Positions 43,797 through 52,714 of a stretch of DNA of 64,000 nucleotides are shown piece by piece. The notes beneath the pieces were generated by a model. The model saw only the letters and a program-made list of their open reading frames with translations. It did no database searches and was not told where the DNA came from. The stretch's first letter is position 1, and every line of letters begins with the position of its first letter. Position numbers and translations under genes: made by a program. The DNA is from Sinorhizobium terangae (lineage in GTDB: Bacteria; Pseudomonadota; Alphaproteobacteria; Rhizobiales; Rhizobiaceae): positions 1,302,001 through 1,366,000 of the forward strand of contig NZ_CP121660.1 in the NCBI RefSeq assembly GCF_029714365.1, written 5' to 3'.

Positions 43797-44711
43797 TCAG
43801 GTCCTGAGGCGCGGATCGAGCAATGCATAGGCGATGTCGATCAGCAGGTTCATGACGAAAATCGCAATCGCGGTGACCATGATCGCCGCAAGGATCACGT
43901 TGAAGTCGCGTTGCAGGATGGAATCGATCATCAGCTTGCCGACGCCGGGGAAGCCGAAGATCGTCTCCACGACAACCGCGCCGTTGAGCATCGCCGCCGC
44001 CTGGTCGCCGACGACCGTGATCACCGGCAGCATGGCATTGCGCAGTGTGTGGACGAAAATGATCGAACGGTTTCCGACGCCCTTGGCTCGAGCCGTCTTC
44101 ACATAGGCGGACCCGAAGGCTGTCAGCATCGATCCGCGCACGACCTGAAGGATCAGGCCGAATGGCCGGATGAAGAGCACGGCGACCGGCAGAATCCAGT
44201 GCCACACCGTGCCGGTGCCCGATGTCGGAACCCAGCCGAGCGTGATGGAAAAGACGACGATGCCGACGATCGCGATCCAGAAATCGGGCGCCGAAGCGCC
44301 GATCAGCGAAACCAGGGAGACGAAGCGATCGAACAGGCCGCCCGGCCGGAAGGCTGCGACCGAGCCGATGGTGATGGCGAGCGCGGTCACCAGCGCGATG
44401 GTGATCAGCGCCAGTTGCAGCGTCCAGGTGAAGGACTCGAGGACCACCTCGATCGCAGGACGCGCCTTGCGGATCGAGTCGCCGAAGTCGAGGTGCAGGA
44501 CGTCCCAGACATAACGTCCGAACTGCTGGATCAGAGGATCATTCAGCCCATGGAGTTCGCGGAATTGATCGAGCATTTCCTGCGTCGCATCGATCGGCAG
44601 GAACAAGGCTGCCGGATCGCCCGTCAGCCGCGACAGGAAGAACACCATCACAACCAGCGCGACGAGCGAGAAGAAACTCGACACGACGCGCCTCATCATC
44701 TTTTTTCCCAT
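43797..44711 (-). CDS. ABC importer permease, DppB type
   Basis: A 304-aa inner-membrane subunit. It has the N-terminal segment and periplasmic LTGDPAALFLP loop of OppB/DppB proteins, and an EAA loop (GSAYVKTARAKGVGNRSIIFVHTLRNAMLP) near the end, with about six membrane spans. ATG 44711 is preferred because the alternative at 44738 lies inside a RIME1-type repeat. TAGGA and GGGAG are upstream. The substrate is unknown: the family imports peptides, nickel, opines and many other compounds. Confidence 0.92.
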   Translation of the reverse strand: MGKKMMRRVVSSFFSLVALVVMVFFLSRLTGDPAALFLPIDATQEMLDQFRELHGLNDPLIQQFGRYVWDVLHLDFGDSIRKARPAIEVVLESFTWTLQLALITIALVTALAITIGSVAAFRPGGLFDRFVSLVSLIGASAPDFWIAIVGIVVFSITLGWVPTSGTGTVWHWILPVAVLFIRPFGLILQVVRGSMLTAFGSAYVKTARAKGVGNRSIIFVHTLRNAMLPVITVVGDQAAAMLNGAVVVETIFGFPGVGKLMIDSILQRDFNVILAAIMVTAIAIFVMNLLIDIAYALLDPRLRT

Positions 44712-44732
44712 CGGTCCTACTCCCGATTGTCT

Positions 44733-44828
44733 CTGCATGTTCCTCCATCGGAGCCGAGTTGAGGAACATGCAGTAGATCAAAGTGCTACAGCGACCTTTT
44801 GTGCGCCTGAAGACGCATGGCGCTGTAG
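44733..44828 (-). repeat. RIME1-type intergenic mosaic element, copy D, inside an ABC operon
   Basis: Arm 2: CTGCATGTTCCTC (44733-44745) pairs with GAGGAACATGCAG (44761-44773). The linker, read on the minus strand, contains CACTTTGAT. Arm 1: CTACAGCG (44786-44793) pairs with CGCTGTAG (44821-44828). It fills the gap between the binding-protein gene and the permease genes, where stem-loops can stabilise the upstream mRNA. Confidence 0.8.
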
Positions 44829-44871
44829 GGAAGGGCGGAGTCGCCGCCGCCCTCCCTATTTCAGGATCCGC

Positions 44872-46377
44872 TTACTTGAAGCGGATTTCCGACAATTGCA
44901 GTTGCGAATTGGTTGCGATTGTCGGGGTGAAGTCGATGCGCGGATTAACCCGTGCGAAGCCCACCATATGGAACAGCAGCACATCGGCAACCACGTCGTC
45001 ATGAAGGTAGGCGATGAGCTTCTTCCAACCGGCCGCGCGTTTCTCGCCCGTTGCCGCGGTCGCTTCGGCGATCATCTTGTCGACCTCCGGATTGGCGATG
45101 CCCGATTGGCGGCCGTTGCTGTCGTACTTGAAGTACATCGAGAAGACCGGATCGCCACGCGCATTGTCGTGCTGGGCGGCGACAAGCAGTGGCCCCCGGC
45201 CTTCCGGATAGGGCTTGGAATACTGCTTCTCGAACTCCGCGACTTCGTACATCTGCAGCTTCGTCTTGAAGCCTACCTCTTCGAACATCTGCTGGGCGGC
45301 TTCGAGCACTTCCACCACGTTCGGGAAGTTGTTGGTGCGCCCGACGATCGTGATGGGTGTTTCGACAGGAACGCCATCGGCCTTCGCCTCGGCAAGCAGC
45401 TTCTTGGCGCCTTCGGGATCGTAGGGCGCTACCTTCACATCGGGGTTCCAGCCGAGTGTCGTCGGAGGCACGATTGCCGTCGCCTTGATCGCGCCCTTCG
45501 GCAACAAGGTGCCGATGAAGGCATCACGATCGAGCGCCATGTTGAGTGCCTGGCGCACGCGCTTGTCGTTGAGCGGCGGGATCGAGTGGTCGAGCCGCAT
45601 ATAGAAGGTTTCGGAGTTGGGGTAGCTGAAGTCCATCTCCGCGTCATTTGCGTCGAGTTCCGAGATCAGCGGCGCAATGTCAGCCTCGCCGGCTGCGACC
45701 ATGGCCGCCCGCACGGAAGGATCGGCACGGAACACGTAGGTCGCCTTCGTCACCTCCGGCGCGGTTCCCCAGTAGTCGTCACGGCGTGTAAGCGTGATGC
45801 TCTGGCCCGCCTTCCACTCGGTGAGCTTGTAAGGCCCCGTGCCGATCGGCTCACGCGTGAATTCGATCGGCGTTTCAGCAGGCACGATCGTCACCAGCGT
45901 CATCAGCAGCGGCAGGATTGGCTGTGCCGGCGTCGCGGTGATGTCGATCGTATTGTCGTCGACGACCTTGGTTTCCAGCTTGGTATCGCCGAAATAGCGC
46001 GGGCTTTCGCATGAGATCTTGTCGCTCATTGCCCGTTCGATCGAGTGCTTGACGTCACCCGCGTCAAAGGCGGATCCGTCGGAGAATTTCGCATCCTTGC
46101 GCAGATGGAAGCGCCAGGTGCCGGGGCTTGCCTCCTCCCAGCTCTCGGCCAGGCGCGGCATCAGCCCCTTGTTATTGCGAACGTCGAGTTCCGTCAGTGT
46201 CTCGGAAACGTTCTGCAGGATGATGCGCCCGATGTTCGAACGCGTCGCCATGCAAGGCTCGACAAGGTCGACTTCTTCATCGAGAACGACCGTGATGTCC
46301 TTTGCCTCCTGGGCCCAGGCCGACGCTGCCGCCGACGCGGTCATCATCAAGCCCAACAGCAGTCTCTTACCCTTCAT
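44872..46377 (-). CDS. ABC importer solute-binding protein, SBP_bac_5 family
   Basis: A 501-aa periplasmic receptor. GGGAGGAG precedes ATG 46377 and the protein begins with a signal peptide (MKGKRLLLGLMMTASAAAS, cleavage near AWAQ). The mature part is a family 5 (DppA/OppA type) binding protein: LPRLAESWEEASPGTWRFHLRKDAKFSDG and VKHSIERAM are typical. It is the first gene of the operon with the two permeases and the double ATPase. Ligand not identifiable; peptides, ureides or glycosides are possible given both flanking clusters. Confidence 0.93.
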   Translation of the reverse strand: MKGKRLLLGLMMTASAAASAWAQEAKDITVVLDEEVDLVEPCMATRSNIGRIILQNVSETLTELDVRNNKGLMPRLAESWEEASPGTWRFHLRKDAKFSDGSAFDAGDVKHSIERAMSDKISCESPRYFGDTKLETKVVDDNTIDITATPAQPILPLLMTLVTIVPAETPIEFTREPIGTGPYKLTEWKAGQSITLTRRDDYWGTAPEVTKATYVFRADPSVRAAMVAAGEADIAPLISELDANDAEMDFSYPNSETFYMRLDHSIPPLNDKRVRQALNMALDRDAFIGTLLPKGAIKATAIVPPTTLGWNPDVKVAPYDPEGAKKLLAEAKADGVPVETPITIVGRTNNFPNVVEVLEAAQQMFEEVGFKTKLQMYEVAEFEKQYSKPYPEGRGPLLVAAQHDNARGDPVFSMYFKYDSNGRQSGIANPEVDKMIAEATAATGEKRAAGWKKLIAYLHDDVVADVLLFHMVGFARVNPRIDFTPTIATNSQLQLSEIRFK

Positions 46378-46474
46378 CTACTCCTCCCTGATGAGCCAGC
46401 GCTTTCAATGTTCCGTGTCCGGCCGCGCTGCGAAGCCGTCGCTATCGGTAGCCGCCAACCGGCGGCAGGTTGTC

Positions 46475-47368
46475 TCAATCTTCCGCCACCCGCCGCTTCA
46501 GGCGCCCGCCTCCGACGACGATCATCGTCGCGGCGAAGATGATCGCGGCACCGAGCCAGGTGGACAGTCCTGCGACCTCGCCGAACAGGATCCACGCCAT
46601 GACGGCAACAAAGGGGAGACGGAGAAAGTCCATGGGTGCGATCTGCGATGCATCCGCTATGCTGAACGCCTTGGTCATCAGCGCCATGTTGGCAGCGCCC
46701 ATCGCGCCTTGCAGTGCGAGTAAGGCGAACTCCCGCAGGTCGGGCGTCGTCCAATAGAATGCCGCGGGAACGGCTGCCAGCGGGACGGTGGCGATCAGGT
46801 TCCAGACCACCAGCGTCTCGGTGGAATCCAGATCGGACATGCGCTTCAGCATGAGCTGGACGAGCGCCTGAAGTGCGGCGCCAGCGAGCGCCAGAAGCAG
46901 GGCCACCTCCATGCCGCCATGTCCAGCAGGGTCGATGATGATCAAGGCGCCGGCAAAGCCTGCCACGAGCGCGAAGATGAGGCCGGGGGTGAGCTTTTCG
47001 CCAAGCCACAGCCAGGCGCCCAGCATCAGGAAGATCGGCGTCGTGAACATGATCGCCATCGCATCGGCGAGCGGCGCGGCAGCGAAGGCCATAAAAAAAC
47101 ATACGAGCGCGGCAAGCTTCAGCGCCGCGCGAGTGGCATGCTGGAGCCGATAGCCGGATTTCAGGACTCGAGGGCGCGCCACGATCAATGGAACGATGGT
47201 CACCAGGCCGAAAAGGCTGCGAAAGAAGCCGATGACGAACGCATGCACCTCACCTGCGAGGAGACGCACGACGGCGGCATCCGCCGCGGCAAGCGCGGCG
47301 GCCGTCGCCACGCAACACAGCGCCATGGCCGTCGTACGCTCACCTTGATGATTGACGATTGCGGCCAT
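46475..47368 (-). CDS. EamA/DMT-family membrane transporter
   Basis: A 297-aa membrane protein with ten predicted hydrophobic segments in two EamA repeats (AFVIGFFRSLFGLVTIVPLIV and the matching MDFLRLPFVAVMAWILFGE late in the protein). Proteins of this drug/metabolite superfamily export or exchange small metabolites. The start is uncertain: ATG 47368 has GAGAGG directly before it; an internal methionine 14 residues on is an alternative. Divergent from the sialidase-like gene and downstream on the same strand as the binding-protein gene. Substrate unknown. Confidence 0.88.
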   Translation of the reverse strand: MAAIVNHQGERTTAMALCCVATAAALAAADAAVVRLLAGEVHAFVIGFFRSLFGLVTIVPLIVARPRVLKSGYRLQHATRAALKLAALVCFFMAFAAAPLADAMAIMFTTPIFLMLGAWLWLGEKLTPGLIFALVAGFAGALIIIDPAGHGGMEVALLLALAGAALQALVQLMLKRMSDLDSTETLVVWNLIATVPLAAVPAAFYWTTPDLREFALLALQGAMGAANMALMTKAFSIADASQIAPMDFLRLPFVAVMAWILFGEVAGLSTWLGAAIIFAATMIVVGGGRLKRRVAED

Positions 47369-47611
47369 GCCTCTCGCGCGATGCTCCTCTCGTTCATTGA
47401 ACGGCAGACTGGAGGAAGCTCATTAATTTGTCAACTGATGTTAAGGCGATTTCCTGCAAACGAATTTTGCATCACGACATCTTATTGTTTTTGCTTCGCT
47501 TATCTGACGTGCTGCGCACACTTAGGCTCCTAGATTGATCATATTCAACTTGACAACATCTGATTTGTTTGAATTCTTTTTGCACATCGACGGGAAAAAG
47601 GAGGAGAGGAA

Positions 47612-48784
47612 TTGACGCCGGAAGAGATCGGAAGACGCATGGACGGGCACGTCGTTCGCATTGAGGCGGACCGCAAAGAGGCCTTTCTGCCGTCCCCCAG
47701 GATTCACAATCACGCGTCGTTCCTAGCGTTCCTGCCGGATGGCTCGCTCGCCTGCGCCTGGTTTGCCGGGACGCTCGAGGGCAAATCGGACATTTCCATT
47801 CACCTCTCGACGCTTGCGCCAGGGAGCAGCACCTGGTCCAACACAGTCCAGGTCAGCGATGATCCGGAGCGCTCCGAACAAAACCCGATGATCTTTGTCC
47901 GCCCCGACGGGGGCGTCAGCCTGTTTCACACGGCACAGCCCTCGGGAAACCAGGACGAAAGCCGCGTGCGCGAAAGGTCCTTGACCCTTGAGAACGGAAC
48001 GCCCGTTTCCGGACAGGCGCGTGACCTTGGGCTGGCGGCCGGGACGTTCATCCGCGCGACGATCGTCCGGCGTGACGATGGCGCCTGGATGCTGCCTTTG
48101 TTTCTGTGCAACCCACGCCCCGGCGCACGCTGGACCGGTACGCACGACACCGCAGCCGTGGCAGTGAGCAACGATGAGGGCGCGAACTGGTCGGTCACCG
48201 AAGTCCCGCAGTCCTATGGCTGCGTCCACATGACGATCGTGCCGCTCGACGGCAATGAGATGGTCGCGTTTTTCCGCCGCCGCCAGGCGGACTTCGTCTA
48301 CCGTTCGACAAGCCCTGATGGCGGGCGGAGTTGGACGGCGCCGGAGGCGACGGACGTGCCCAACAACAATTCCTCGATCGCGGCCATCCGCCTTGCCGAC
48401 GGGCGGGTGGCGCTGCTCTGCAATCCCGTCTCGTCGACAACATCGCGCGACCGGCGCGAGTCGCTCTACGACGAACTTGGTGAGGAGGATCATCGTCCGA
48501 ACGCTGAGGGTGGTATAACACCGATCTGGGGCGTGCCCCGTGCGCCGCTGACGCTTTGCGTTTCGACGGACGGCGGCAGGACGTTCCCGCTTCGGCGCGT
48601 GGTCGAAGGCGGCCCGGGCACTTGCCTTTCAAACAATTCGCTCGATGGGCGGAATCACGAGCTTTCCTATCCGGCGCTTCTCGAGGATGCGGAAGGCAAC
48701 CTTCACATCGCCTTCACCTTCCATCGCCGCGCGATCAAATACGTCCGCCTCGCCAAGGGCTGGATCGACGGAGACCCGAAATGA
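47612..48784 (+). CDS. Sialidase-like (BNR repeat) protein without signal peptide
   Basis: A 390-aa predicted six-bladed beta-propeller of the BNR_2 sialidase family. Asp-box-like repeats are visible: [16 protein letters not shown] and [30 protein letters not shown] near the N terminus is typical of the family. The start is TTG 47612, directly after AAGGAGGAGAGGAA. No signal peptide, so it probably acts inside the cell on an imported compound, unlike secreted neuraminidases. It overlaps the next gene by 4 bp (ATGA), so it belongs to the same pathway. True sialic acid cleavage is doubtful, since no Neu5Ac lyase/kinase set is present. Confidence 0.82.
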   Translation: MTPEEIGRRMDGHVVRIEADRKEAFLPSPRIHNHASFLAFLPDGSLACAWFAGTLEGKSDISIHLSTLAPGSSTWSNTVQVSDDPERSEQNPMIFVRPDGGVSLFHTAQPSGNQDESRVRERSLTLENGTPVSGQARDLGLAAGTFIRATIVRRDDGAWMLPLFLCNPRPGARWTGTHDTAAVAVSNDEGANWSVTEVPQSYGCVHMTIVPLDGNEMVAFFRRRQADFVYRSTSPDGGRSWTAPEATDVPNNNSSIAAIRLADGRVALLCNPVSSTTSRDRRESLYDELGEEDHRPNAEGGITPIWGVPRAPLTLCVSTDGGRTFPLRRVVEGGPGTCLSNNSLDGRNHELSYPALLEDAEGNLHIAFTFHRRAIKYVRLAKGWIDGDPK

Positions 48785-49737
48785 GCAATATCGTTGGCAT
48801 AACCATGGGCGACCCGGCGGGCGTCGGACCGGAGATCATCGTCAAGGCTCTGGCCGAGATGAACGACGCCGACCGGGCCGCAACGCGCGTGTTCGGAAGC
48901 CTGGCGCAGCTCGAGGCGGCCAAGGCGGTCCTCGGTATCGAACTCGACCTCCGTGGCACCGTCGATGATGTTCCGGTCGAAGGGGCGCCGCTCCCCTGGG
49001 GCAAGCTCAGCGCGGTCTCCGGCGACGCCTCCTTTCGTTTCATCGACCTCGCCGTCAAGTCGGCAATGGCCGGAAAGATCGGCTGCATCGTCACCGCTCC
49101 CATCAACAAAGAGGCGCTGAACTCGGCCGGCCACCACTATGACGGCCACACCGGCATGCTGACGGCGCTGACCGGCTCGAAATCCGCCTTCATGCTGCTG
49201 GCGTCAGAGCGGCTCAAGGTCATCCATGTTTCGACCCATGTTTCGCTGAAGGACGCAATCGGGCGTGCCAAGCCCGAGCGCATTCTGGCGACGATCCGGG
49301 CGGGCAACGAGCATTTGAAACGCATCGGTTACGAGAACCCGAGAATCGCGGTCGCCGGCATCAATCCCCATTGCGGCGAAAACGGCCTTTTCGGGACGGA
49401 AGACGATGAACACATCGCGCCCGCCGTGACCGAAGCGCGCGCGGAAGGCATCAATGTGCAGGGCCCGATTTCGGCGGACACGGTTTTCCATCGCGCCTAC
49501 CAGGGCGGCTTCGATCTCGTCATCGCGCAATATCACGATCAGGGTCACATCCCGATCAAACTCGTCGCCTTCGATACGGCGGTCAACGTGTCGGTGGGCC
49601 TACCGATCGATCGGACCTCGGTTGATCACGGGACTGCCTTCGATATCGCCGGTACGGGCAAAGCCAACCATGTCAACATGAACGCCGCTATCGCCTATGC
49701 GCGCAAGCTTATCGCTGGGAAGAACGCAAATGTCTGA
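48781..49737 (+). CDS. pdxA2: PdxA2-type 4-phosphate dehydrogenase
   Basis: A 318-aa NAD-dependent metal enzyme of the PdxA family. [55 protein letters not shown], and [12 protein letters not shown] carry the metal histidines and substrate residues. Family members of this branch, paired with DUF1537 kinases, oxidise 4-phospho-D-threonate or D-erythronate to dihydroxyacetone phosphate; PdxA itself acts in pyridoxal phosphate synthesis. The DUF1537 kinase at 52.7 kb argues for the catabolic role. Start ATG 48781 overlaps the previous stop; the following gene overlaps its end by 8 bp. Confidence 0.88.
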   Translation: MSNIVGITMGDPAGVGPEIIVKALAEMNDADRAATRVFGSLAQLEAAKAVLGIELDLRGTVDDVPVEGAPLPWGKLSAVSGDASFRFIDLAVKSAMAGKIGCIVTAPINKEALNSAGHHYDGHTGMLTALTGSKSAFMLLASERLKVIHVSTHVSLKDAIGRAKPERILATIRAGNEHLKRIGYENPRIAVAGINPHCGENGLFGTEDDEHIAPAVTEARAEGINVQGPISADTVFHRAYQGGFDLVIAQYHDQGHIPIKLVAFDTAVNVSVGLPIDRTSVDHGTAFDIAGTGKANHVNMNAAIAYARKLIAGKNANV

Positions 49738-50641
49738 TTTCGAGATTGGCGGCGTATTCTGCGCCGCAACCACAGCCGTAACGACCGATGGCAGGCCGGA
49801 TTTCCGTCTGTTCATAGACCATTGCCGGAAGCTGCTTAACGAAGGCTGCCACGGCATCGCCCTCCTGGGCACCACCGGAGAAGCCAATTCCTTCGGATTG
49901 AAGGACCGCATGGAAATTCTCGACCGTGCGATAGCGGGCGGCATCCGCCCGGAACAGCTCCTGCCGGGAACCGCCCAATCGGCCGTCGCCGACACGATCG
50001 AACTCACCCGCCACGCCGTCCGCGCTGGCGTGCGCGGCGTCGTGATGCTGCCGCCCTTCTATTACAAAGGTGTCAGCGCCGAGGGCATCTATCGCGCCTA
50101 TGCGCGCATCATTGAAGGTGTCGGCGACGACCGGTTGAGGATCGTGCTCTATCACATTCCCCAGGTTTCCGGCGTGGCGATCCCGCATGAGGTCATCGCC
50201 CGCCTTCGTGAGAATTTCCCAGGCATAGTCGTCGGCATCAAAGACAGTTCGGGCGATCTCGAAAACATGAAGGCCATGGTCAGGGCCTTCCCGGATTTCG
50301 GTGTTCTGGCTGGCGCCGACCCGCTGCTGCTGCCATTGCTGCAAGCCGGCGGCGCCGGTTGCATCACGGCAAGCTCGAACCTGGTGGCTGGCGATCTCCG
50401 CCTCGTCTTCGACAACTGGAACGTCGCCGGCAAGCAGACGGAGGTGAAGGCCGCGCAGGAGAAGATCGTCGCCTGGCGCGAACTCACCAATGCCTATGTG
50501 CAGCTTCCGACCGTCAAGGCAATGGTTGCGCGCCGGCGCGGTGACAATGGCTGGCTGCGCGTCAATCCCCCGCTCGTGGAATTGACCGACGCGGAACGCG
50601 AGGCGGTGTGGGCGCGCATGGCTGAGCTGGAAGAGGCGTGA
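49730..50641 (+). CDS. DapA/N-acetylneuraminate lyase family aldolase
   Basis: A 303-aa TIM-barrel enzyme of the dihydrodipicolinate synthase superfamily. [12 protein letters not shown] is the glycine-threonine loop, the tyrosine in LYHIPQVSG and the Schiff-base lysine in VGIKDSSGD are present. In catabolic operons such proteins split 2-keto-3-deoxy acids or related sugar acids rather than making lysine precursors. ATG 49730 overlaps the pdxA2 stop and has GGGAAG upstream. Which aldol reaction it runs is not visible. Confidence 0.9.
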   Translation: MSDFEIGGVFCAATTAVTTDGRPDFRLFIDHCRKLLNEGCHGIALLGTTGEANSFGLKDRMEILDRAIAGGIRPEQLLPGTAQSAVADTIELTRHAVRAGVRGVVMLPPFYYKGVSAEGIYRAYARIIEGVGDDRLRIVLYHIPQVSGVAIPHEVIARLRENFPGIVVGIKDSSGDLENMKAMVRAFPDFGVLAGADPLLLPLLQAGGAGCITASSNLVAGDLRLVFDNWNVAGKQTEVKAAQEKIVAWRELTNAYVQLPTVKAMVARRRGDNGWLRVNPPLVELTDAEREAVWARMAELEEA

Positions 50642-50650
50642 GGGGCAATC

Positions 50651-51775
50651 ATGGACGGTATGGCGAGACCGATTACGCTTCACCAACCGAAGCGCCTCGA
50701 GATCGGCGCGGGCGCCTCGGCGCGGCTCGGTGCCCTGGCCGAGCGCGCCCAGCGCGTGCTGATCATCGCGTCGGAACACACGATCGGCTTTGCGGAAAGG
50801 CTCGGTCTCGGCAACAAGGCGTCGATCTTTTCCGACGTTCCCGCCGAACCGGACGACAGGGCGCTTACCGCTGCCCTGGAGGCGGCCCGTGCCTTGCGGC
50901 CCGACCTTGTCGTCGGGCTCGGCGGCGGCTCGGTGCTGGACGTCGCCAAGCTCGTCGCCGCCCTGTGGGATGGCTCCCAATCGCTTGACGACGTTGTCGG
51001 ACCGGACAAGGTCCAAGGCCGCCGGACCGGGCTGACGCAGGTGCCGACAACGGCCGGCACGGGATCCGAAGCCGGCATCCGGGCGCTGATCACCGACAGT
51101 GGCACGCATTCCAAGAAGGCGGTGGAAAGCCCGCACCTGCTTGCGGATATCGCCATCCTCGATCCGGAACTGACCTGGTCGGTGCCGCCGGCGGTGACGG
51201 CTGCCACCGGCATCGACGCCATGGCGCACTGCGTGGAGGCCTTCACCAATATCCGCGCCCATGACCTCATCGACGGCTATGCCCGCATGGGCATTCGCCT
51301 CGTCGGTAAATATCTCGCGCGGGCCGTGGAGAATGGCCGCGACACGGAAGCGCGCGCCGGCATGATGCTCGCCTCCTACTACGGCGGTATTTGCCTCGGC
51401 CCGGTCAACACGGCAGCCGGCCACGCACTCGCCTATCCGCTCGGCACACGTCTTGGACTGCCGCACGGACTGGCGAACGCCATCATCTTCCCGCATGTGC
51501 TCGCCTATAACGCGCCGGTGCGCAAGGAGAAGACGGCGGAAATCCTGAAGGCGCTCGGTCTTCCGGTCTTCGAGGACGAAACCCAGGTTCTGAACGCTGC
51601 CTACCGCTTCTGCAAGGATCTCGGCGTCGAAATGCGGCTGTCAGCGCACGGTGCCGATCCTGCCGCTTTGGAGGGTTGGGCAGGCGAAGCCCACGCCATT
51701 CGAAGATTGATGGACAACAATCCGCGCGACATGTCGGCGAGCGATGTGCTCGGCATCTATCGGGCGACGCTCTGA
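50651..51775 (+). CDS. Iron-containing alcohol dehydrogenase
   Basis: A 374-aa group III dehydrogenase. The NAD(P) motif GLGGGSVLDVAK, the TTAGTGSEAG loop, the iron ligands around GIDAMAHCVEAF, and HGLANAIIFPHVL are visible. It lies 9 bp after the aldolase gene with GAGGGG before ATG 50651, so it belongs to the same four-gene operon. It would reduce an aldehyde or ketone made by the pathway or oxidise a sugar alcohol. Similar proteins include maleylacetate reductases and glycerol dehydrogenases; specificity is unknown. Confidence 0.9.
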   Translation: MDGMARPITLHQPKRLEIGAGASARLGALAERAQRVLIIASEHTIGFAERLGLGNKASIFSDVPAEPDDRALTAALEAARALRPDLVVGLGGGSVLDVAKLVAALWDGSQSLDDVVGPDKVQGRRTGLTQVPTTAGTGSEAGIRALITDSGTHSKKAVESPHLLADIAILDPELTWSVPPAVTAATGIDAMAHCVEAFTNIRAHDLIDGYARMGIRLVGKYLARAVENGRDTEARAGMMLASYYGGICLGPVNTAAGHALAYPLGTRLGLPHGLANAIIFPHVLAYNAPVRKEKTAEILKALGLPVFEDETQVLNAAYRFCKDLGVEMRLSAHGADPAALEGWAGEAHAIRRLMDNNPRDMSASDVLGIYRATL

Positions 51776-51997
51776 AGGGCCGCCGGCTTGCACTCCGGCA
51801 AGATGAATTGGCGCCATAGATGGCGTGATGGCGCACTTATTCTCAATGGCCTGCCGGCGACAGACGCCGGCGGGCATGTATGCCGTGCCTGACCTATCTG
51901 TGCGACATCTGCCCTCGCGGTTCGTTGTGAAGCGACTTCCGCGGGAGGCGGGACGGAACCGCATCCGCATATTGCGAGGGGTGGAAGATCAACCGTC

Positions 51998-52714
51998 CTA
52001 AGTGAGTTCTGGCCGCCGACCCTCGAAAAGCCGATCGCGGGAGCCGCGGAGATGCTCACGCATGAGCTCGCGTGCCTGGTTTGATTTCCGGTCTCGAATG
52101 GCTTCGTAGATCGCCGCGTGCTCGTCATAGACATGGCGCAGGCCGGCGACGGAGTTTTTCAGTGACAGGCCATGGAACTGCATGCCGATGGCGATGTGTT
52201 CCTTGAGCGCTTCCATGGCGGTCGAGAAGTAATTGTTTCCCGACGCCTGCGCGATCGCCAGATGGAACATGAAGTCGGCATCCTCCCGGTGACGGTGCCG
52301 GTTGGTCGCATCCTGCAAGGTTTCAAGCGCAAGCCTGATCACTCGGATCTGCGTTTCGCTGTGCCGCTCGGCCGCGAGTGCCGCCGCCTCGGGTTCCATC
52401 GTCATGCGGAACTCGTAGCAGTTCTGCAGGTCGGCGATGTTTTCGAGCGGCCCGAAGCCAAGCGGCTGCCGCAAACCCTGGATTCGAACGAAACTGCCGG
52501 CGCCTTGCCGCGAATAGACAAGGCCTTGATCGCGAAGCCTTTTCAGGGCGTCACGAACGACCGGTCGGGAGACCTGAAACTCCGCGGCCAACTCGTGCTC
52601 GGTCGGCAGACGCTCATCGCTCTGGTAGGCGCCCGATTTGATCGCGTGCTGCAGCCGTTCGAAGACGACCTCGCTCAGGCTCTTGCGGTGCGAAAGCTGC
52701 TCTCCGGCGCGCAT
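51998..52714 (-). CDS. GntR-family regulator, FCD (FadR) type
   Basis: A 238-aa regulator: an N-terminal winged helix (LSEVVFERLQHAIKSG, ERLPTEHELAAEFQVSRPVVRDAL) and an all-helical FCD effector domain with metal-binding type histidines (FHLAIAQASGNN, HAAIYEAI). Its ATG 52714 overlaps the stop of the DUF1537 kinase (TGATG), so it is translated together with that kinase and is likely the local regulator for both the minus-strand pair and the convergent sialidase-like operon. The frame is open to 52930 but that part is the kinase gene's other frame. Confidence 0.92.
   Translation of the reverse strand: MRAGEQLSHRKSLSEVVFERLQHAIKSGAYQSDERLPTEHELAAEFQVSRPVVRDALKRLRDQGLVYSRQGAGSFVRIQGLRQPLGFGPLENIADLQNCYEFRMTMEPEAAALAAERHSETQIRVIRLALETLQDATNRHRHREDADFMFHLAIAQASGNNYFSTAMEALKEHIAIGMQFHGLSLKNSVAGLRHVYDEHAAIYEAIRDRKSNQARELMREHLRGSRDRLFEGRRPELT

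Noticed and set aside
48556..48780. 75-residue N-terminal extension of the pdxA2 frame
   Set aside because: It lies inside the sialidase-like gene in another frame; family proteins start at ATG 48781, which overlaps the previous stop as ATGA.
47612..48784. A classical secreted neuraminidase
   Set aside because: No signal peptide, and no sialic acid transporter, kinase or epimerase accompanies it; the operon points to acid sugars.
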